Shown: one piece after another, positions 58,201 through 64,000 of the stretch
Layout of the letters: each line of letters begins with the position of its first letter
How positions within the stretch are numbered: the stretch's first letter is position 1
Source: Budorcas taxicolor
Lineage: Eukaryota > Chordata > Mammalia > Artiodactyla > Bovidae
Length of the DNA stretch: 64,000 nt
NCBI RefSeq assembly: GCF_023091745.1
Contig: NC_068912.1
Location: forward strand, 56,758,567-56,822,566
Direction of reading: 5' to 3'
Position numbers and translations under genes: made by a program
Notes under the pieces: generated by a model
Database searches by the model: none
What the model was told of the DNA's origin: nothing
The model's input: the letters and a program-made list of their open reading frames with translations, nothing else

Positions 58201-58345
58201 GATCTCCAGTAGCATATTGGGCACCTAATGACCTGGGAAGTTCCTCTTTTGGTATCCTATCCTTTTGCCTTTTCATACTGTTCATGGGGTTCTCAAGGCA
58301 AGAATACTGAAGTGGCTTGCCATTCCCTGCTCCAGTGGGCCACGC
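55264..58345 (-). mobile_element. Nearly complete BovB LINE, broken
   Basis: About 3.1 kb of BovB, an RTE-class non-LTR retrotransposon, on the minus strand. In its sense direction it starts near 58345 with ATGAACAGTATGAAAAGGC-type leader and an N-terminal frame (58285-57965) leading into YCIGTWNVRSMNQGKLEVVK. A 443-codon frame (57837-56506) holds most of the endonuclease (IIGDWNAKVG, SPDGQHQNQVDYIL, SDHELL) and linker. A 274-codon frame (56644-55820) holds the reverse transcriptase with YADD at 56027-56038. Breaks seen: a two-base loss near 58015, a TGA for Arg near 57879, a one-base loss near 56562 between endonuclease and reverse transcriptase, a one-base gain near 55858, and an added AG near 55596. 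The 3' end is a TGAACTGAACT repeat. The 5' UTR appears absent. Confidence 0.95.
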
Positions 58346-58573
58346 TCTGTATAATGCTACTCAATTTCCTGGTAGAAACTAGTTGTGAGAATGCTCCAGT
58401 CAAGACATGTTTTACCCTCTAACTCATGGCATTGGTTCTGGTAGGCTGGGTGGGTGTCCCATCTCCTTCAAAGAGTTTTTTTTTTATAAAAGCTACCTTC
58501 TTTCTGGAAAAAAATGGTGATAACCATTACCCAGAATAGAATAGATATTACATAAATTTGCTTAATTAAAACA

Positions 58574-59352
58574 GGATCAGTTCAGTTCAGTTCAGTTGCT
58601 CAGTCGTGTCTGACTCTTTGCAACCCCATGAATCGCAGCACGCCAGGCCTCCCTGTCCATCACCAACTCCCGGAGTTCACTCAGACTCACGTCCATCGAG
58701 TCAGTGATGCCATCCAGCCATCTCATCCTCAGTCGTCCCGTTCTCCTCCTGCCCCCACTCCCTCCCAGCATCACAGTCTTTTCCAATGAGTCAACTCTTC
58801 GCATGAGGTGGCCAAAGTACTGAAGTTTCAGCTTTAGCATCATTCCTTCCAAAGAACACCCAGGACTGATCTCCTTTAGAATGGACTGGTTGGATCTCCT
58901 TGCAGTCCAAGGGACTCTCAAGAGTCTTCTCCAACACCACAGTTCAAAAGCATCAATTCTTCAGCACTCCGCTTTCTTCACAGTCCAACTCTTACATCCA
59001 TATATGACTACTGGAAAAACCACAGTCTTGACTAGATAGACCTTTGTTGGCAAAGTAATATCTCTGCTTTTGAATATGCTATCTAGGTTGGTCATAGCTT
59101 TCCTTGCAAGGAGTAAGCGTCTTTTAATTTCATGGCTGCAATCACCAACTGCAGTGATTATGGAGCCCAGAAAAATAAAGTCAGCACTGTTTCCACTGTT
59201 TCCCCATCTATTTCCCATGAAGTGATGGGACCAGATACCATGATCTTTGTTTTCTGAATGTTGAACTTTAAGCCAACTTTTTCACTCTCCTCTTTCACTT
59301 TCCTCAAGATGCTTTTTAGTTCTTTACTTTCTTCTATAAGGGTGGTGTCATG
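58574..59352 (-). mobile_element. BovB 3' fragment, left arm of an inverted pair
   Basis: Reverse BovB from the CAGTTCAGTTCAGTTCAG end to codons just after the reverse transcriptase core; truncated near 59352. Its 3' 385 bases face the element at 59456-59840. Confidence 0.95.
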
Positions 59353-59455
59353 TGTTATTAAATTAATGGATACAGAAGATAAGAGTTCTTCACTAAGCAA
59401 TCTAAGAAAGTACTACTTTTTAAAAGAAGTGAGAATGTGATATGATGATTTGAAC

Positions 59456-59840
59456 CCTGATGCTTCTGAACTGTGGTGTTGGAGAAGACTCTTGAGAGTC
59501 ACTTGGACTGCAAGGAGATCTAATCAGTCCATTCTAAAGGAGATCAGCCCTGGGTGTTCTTTGGAAGAAATGACGATAAAGCTGAAACTTCAGTACTTTG
59601 GCCACCTTATGCGAAGAGTTGACTCACTGGAAAAGACTGATGCTGGGAGGAATTGGGGGCAGGAGGAAAAGGGGACGACAGGGGATGAGATGGCTGGATG
59701 GCATCACCAACTCGATGGACCTGAGTCTGAGTGAACTCCGGGAGATGGTGATGGACAGGGAGGCCTGGCGTGCTGCGATTCACGGGGTCGCAAAGAGTCG
59801 GACATGACTGAGCGACTGAACTGACTGAACCGAACTGAAC
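59456..59840 (+). mobile_element. BovB 3' fragment, right arm of an inverted pair
   Basis: BovB from CTGATGCTTCTGAACTGTGG to the GACTGAACCGAACTGAAC end. It mirrors 58580-58965 at high identity with a gap of about 0.5 kb. Confidence 0.95.
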
Positions 59841-60589
59841 ATAGCAATCAATGTTACACACAGCATGGTCAAAGCTGAAGCTCCATACATATCACACTTT
59901 TTGCTATTGGTTTGACAGTCTCAGTCTGTCAAATCTTATCCTCAGAGTTTTTTTCCTCTAATGGTGTCAGGACTATGTGAGAGAGGATAAGGAGCATGGA
60001 AGCTGAAGATTAAAGGAGTTAAATAACACGGTAGGACTGTAATTTTCAAGTCTAGATGAAGCCAAAAGTCATAAGAAGAGTTAAGTTATCTTAAATAGAA
60101 TCCAGGGCATAATAGCTTCTGCATGTCTGGGAAAGTACTAGGAATAAATATTTTTAAAAAGCTCCCGGGTGAAATGAGTCTCAATGACATGAAAGATAAA
60201 GCAACTGGAGACATTACAAGGTATCCTAGAACAACACTGGAACCTAGCCAACACATTTTTGTTAACTCTGGTTTATGAGTCTATAAGTATCATTCTCCAT
60301 TTCGTACATAATTAAGACATTAGGGAAGAATTCCCCATAGCATCAATTCTCATCTTTGGAGGCCACTGTATTTCTTACAGTTAGTTAGTTTCTCCATTTT
60401 GAGTTAGTTCCAGTTAGTTTCTCCATTTTGGCTTTTTTTTTGCCAGGGCTATAGGGAGGTGCAGCAGAGGCCTAAGATAAACTGGAAATAATAAGTCTAA
60501 AAACAAGGTAGTTTAAGGAAAATTAAAATTTTGAAACAAGGCTACATTATAAGATGTGATAATTATAATTCTTAAATCCTTATTTATAA

Positions 60590-63500
60590 CTACAAAAATT
60601 AATATCTGTAAATGACCTATACACCCCAATGAAAAGACAGATATTTTCAGACTGGATAAAAAAAGTATGATTCAACTATATCCTGCCTACAAAAAACTCA
60701 TTTTAAGATGAAAGAAATAAACGAACTTAAGAAATGGGGGAAAATATATCATGTTAACAAAATTCAAAAGAGTACTGGACTGACCGTATTAACACAAAAT
60801 GGATTTCAGAGAAAAAATATTTCTAGGAATAAAAAAGATTATTTCATAATAAGAAAGAGGTCAATAGAATAACAATCTTAAATATTCGTGCATCTATAAG
60901 AGAGTTTCAAACCACACAAAAACTCAAAACAGACAAATCCACAGGTACAATCAGTGATATCACCATTATTCTCTCAATAACTAATTGAATACGTAGTCAG
61001 AAAATCAGTAAAGATACAGAAAACTTGAACAATACTATCAATTAATTTGGGGTCAACTGGCCTTTATAGAACAATAGAGAAGACTGATATACATTCTTTT
61101 CAAGTGCAAGTTTATGAGTCGTAAAACAATACTTAATATATGTGAAAGATTCAAGTCATACAAAGTATCCTCCCTGATTACTCCAGAATTAAACGATCAA
61201 TAACAGAAAAGACATTTTAAAAGCCCACAAACATTTGGACTAAATAATATACTTCAAGTAATCCTCAGGACCTTTTACACAGTTCATGAGGTTCGGGCAA
61301 ATATATTGGGGTGGTGTACCTTCACATTTTGTCAGAACTCTCTGCTATGACCCATCCATCTTGGGTGGCCCTGCACAGCATAGTTCAGGGCTTCACTGAG
61401 TTATGTAAGCCTCTTTGCCACAAGGCAGTGGTCCATAAAGACTCCTGAAAGTTCCTTGGACAGCAAGGAGATCAAATCAGTCAGTCTTAAGGGAGATCAA
61501 CCCTGAATATTCACTGGAAGGACTGATGCCAAAGCTGAAGCTCCAGCATTTTGGTCATCTGATGGGAAGAGATGACTCATTGGAAAAGACCCTGATGCTG
61601 GGAAAGATTCAGGGCAGAAGGAGAAGAGGGTGTCAGAGGATAAGATACCTGGATGGCATTACCGATCCAATGAACATGAACTTGGGCAAACTCCAGGAGA
61701 CGGTTAGGGACAGAGAGTGCTGGCATGCTGCAGTCCATGGGATCACAGAGTTGGACACGACTGGGCGACTAAACAACAACAACCTACAGGACAAAGGAAA
61801 AATCTAAAAGGAAATTAGAAAAGCATTCTGAACCTAATAAACATGAAATATACCAAAATTTGTAAGATATAACTAAAGCAGTACTTAGAGAAAAACTAAG
61901 ACTATGATATGATATTACAATAGAAGGTCAATATCAATGGATTAGGCCTCACCCTAAGAAAATAGAAAAAGAAGAGTAAACAAAAGCAGAAATCACTGAA
62001 ATGGAAAACATAAAAACAACACAGAGAAAAATCAATAAAACCAAAGCTGGTTATTTCAGCAAATACAATAAAAATTGATAAACCTCTAGTTAAATACAAA
62101 AAAAGAGAAAAGACACAATTATGAATATCAGGAAAAAGGAGAAGTCACAACAGAAAGTGGGGTATATTATATAACAATTCTATGCCAATATACTCGACAA
62201 CTTAGAAGAAATGGCTAAATCCCTTGAAAATCAAAATTTAACAAAGCTCACTCAATAGATAACTAAACTGAATAACCTTTTATATACTAAAGAAATTAAA
62301 TTTGAAGATAAAAACCCTCCCACAAAACAAAGTAAAAAAGGTTTCCAACAGAAAAAACAATAGGCCCAGGTGGCTTCACTAGAAAATCTTACCAAACATT
62401 AAAGAAAAATACCAGTCCACACACACTCAAAGAAAACTGAAGAGAACACTTCCGAACCCATTCTATGCAGCCAGCCTTACTCTGATAGCAAAATGAGACA
62501 GATATTACAACACTAGGGACCAAATCCCTTATAAACACAGAGGCAAAAGTTAACAAAGTTTAGAGAGGTGAATACAATATATAGAAAGGTAATTATCATC
62601 TATACAGTTTATCTCAGAAACATATGGTTGGTTTAACATTCAAAAGTCAATGAAATTCACCATATTAACAAGCTAAAAAAAGAAAAAAACACCTTAATAT
62701 ATACAAAGAAAATGTTCAACAAAATCCAACACCCATTCATGATAAAAATCTCAGCAAACTAGGAATAGGAGAAAATTTCCTCAAAATTATAACAGAGTAT
62801 CTTTAAAAAACCCACAGCCAACATCATTCTTTATGGAAAGACTATATGTTTTCCCCTAGGAATGCAAATAAGGCAAAAATGTCTACTCTCACCTCTTTTG
62901 TGCAACACTGGACTACAAACTTTAGCCAATTCAGTAAGGAAAGAAAAAGTAATTAATTAATAAGGCACACAGATTAGGGAGCAAGAAGTAAAACTGTCTT
63001 TTATCACAGCATGCTTGTCTGTGTAGAAACCCCTACAAAGTGTACAGAAAACCTACTAGAGTTAATATTTGAGTTTAGCAAGACAAAATCAGTATACACA
63101 AATTAACTTATTTCTATATACTAATCAGAAATTTTAAAAAAATTTAAAGACCACTTGAAACAGTATTTTAACAAGGACAAATTCTCAAAAAGATATGGAA
63201 GACCTCTACAGTAAAAATTATACAACAGTGCTGAGAAAGAAAAGTAAATAAGACCTAAATAGAAAAGTACATCATGTTCACAGGTGAAAGACTGTTGTTA
63301 AGAGGCAATTCTTCCCAAATGTACATAAAGATGTCATAAAATTCCAATCAAAACCTAGCAGGCTTTTTTGGTATAAATATCTGGTCTAATTCTATAATCT
63401 TTATACAAATGCAAAGGATCTAAAATAGCCAGAACAAGTTTACTAAAGAACAGAACTGGAGGATTTCTACTACTTTATCTCAAGACTTATTATCAAGTTA

Positions 63501-64000
63501 CAGTAATCAAAATGGTATGATACTGGTGTAAAGACAAACATCAAAATCAAAACAGAATAGTAAATCCAGAAATACAACCACACATATATGCTCAACTGAT
63601 TTTTGACAAAGTTATTTAGTATAACAATTTAATAGAACCTATCATTTTTGTCAAAAAAGGTATCAGAATAGCTTGATAGCCATACATTAAAAAAAATTAA
63701 AAGGAACCTTCCATCTTACCTTATATCATACTCAAGAAGGAATTCAAAATGGATCATAGACCTAAATGTAAGAACTAAAATAATAAAACTTCTAAAGGAA
63801 ACATAATCCTAGCAATTTTGGGTTTGACCAAAAAAAAAAAAAAAAACCACCACAAGAACTACAAAAGCAAAAATCAATATACTCAACTTCCCTGAAATTA
63901 AAAGACACAAAAATCAGAAGGAAAGCCACAGAATGGGAGATCGCATTTACAAAATATATGGCAAAGAAAAGCCCTGCATCTAGTATATATAGAAAACAAC
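60590..64000 (+). mobile_element. L1 ORF2 remnant, continuing past the right edge
   Basis: 60590-61264 resembles the end of the endonuclease and the linker (CCTATACACCCCAATG, CTGCCTACAAAAAACTCA). 61790-63840 continues through the reverse transcriptase to the C-terminal region (CCAAAGCTGGTTATTTCAGC, ACAAAATCCAACACCCATTC, CCAACATCATTCTTTATGG). The catalytic ADD codons near 63008 are lost, and stops are frequent. A BovB-like element is inserted at 61265-61789. Confidence 0.85.
61265..61789 (+). mobile_element. Internally deleted BovB-like element with AAC tail
   Basis: The left part (61265-61440: TTCATGAGGTTCGGGCAA, CATTTTGTCAGAACTCTCTG, CATCCATCTTGGGTGGCCC) matches what I recall of the BovB 5' region. 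It is joined at about 61440 to BovB 3' sequence (GGACAGCAAGGAGATCAAATC to GACACGACTGGGCGAC). All of endonuclease and reverse transcriptase is absent. The tail is ACTAAACAACAACAAC instead of the usual TGAACTGAACT. It sits inside the L1. Confidence 0.7.

Larger units (their letters stand above)
40510..64000 (-). other. HS2ST1: HS2ST1 intron 1, partial
   Basis: At least 23,491 bases upstream of exon 2 in the gene's direction; exon 1 is not in the window. It contains many retroelements described separately. The stretches 41540-42140, 42370-43380, 43900-44740, 49440-49880, 50170-50690, 51360-52000, 53130-54090, 54230-54950 and 59850-60580 show nothing I can name. Assigning it to intron 1 assumes the normal HS2ST1 structure. 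Confidence 0.85.

Noticed and set aside
1..64000. A new multi-gene system
   Set aside because: The window is one vertebrate gene with introns plus retroelements and a pseudogene; nothing groups as a coordinated system.

Overview
This is a ruminant (cattle-like bovid) nuclear genomic window. The organism call rests on the dense BovB (RTE-class) LINEs, Bov-tA and Bov-A2 SINEs, CHR-type tRNA SINEs and bovine-type L1 3' ends. No prokaryotic, viral or CRISPR features were seen. I could not run any search; family names come from recognition of the sequence and translated protein.

The one functional gene is HS2ST1 (heparan sulfate 2-O-sulfotransferase 1) on the minus strand. Six coding exons are present: 40271-40509, 27671-27756, 15940-16078, 8541-8638, 6016-6173 and 4859-5085. 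All have AG/GT borders and compatible phases, and they encode residues 42-356 without a break. Exon 1 (residues 1-41, the cytosolic tail and membrane anchor) lies beyond the right edge. Everything right of 40510 is therefore intron 1, and introns 2-6 fill the space between exons. Only about 670 bases separate the stop codon from the next feature.

Layout. 1-4186: a dead retrocopy on the plus strand that appears chimeric. A CCDC3-like 5' piece runs in frame into an ANKRD26 retrocopy ending in a poly(A) tract, and four younger retroelements sit inside it. 4187-4858: probable HS2ST1 3' UTR. 4859-40509: HS2ST1 exons and introns with BovB, SINE, DNA-transposon, MIR/L2-like and MER5-like repeats. 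40510-64000: intron 1, built largely of old L1 pieces, a nearly complete but broken BovB (about 55.26-58.35 kb), an inverted pair of BovB 3' ends (58.6-59.8 kb) and an internally deleted BovB-like element nested in an L1 (61.3-61.8 kb).

The best candidates for follow-up are the in-frame CCDC3-like/ANKRD26 chimeric retrocopy, its position antisense just past the HS2ST1 stop codon, a roughly 95% identical inverted duplication of about 120 bp inside intron 2, and the internally deleted BovB derivative with an AAC-type tail. I found no evidence of a new multi-gene system.
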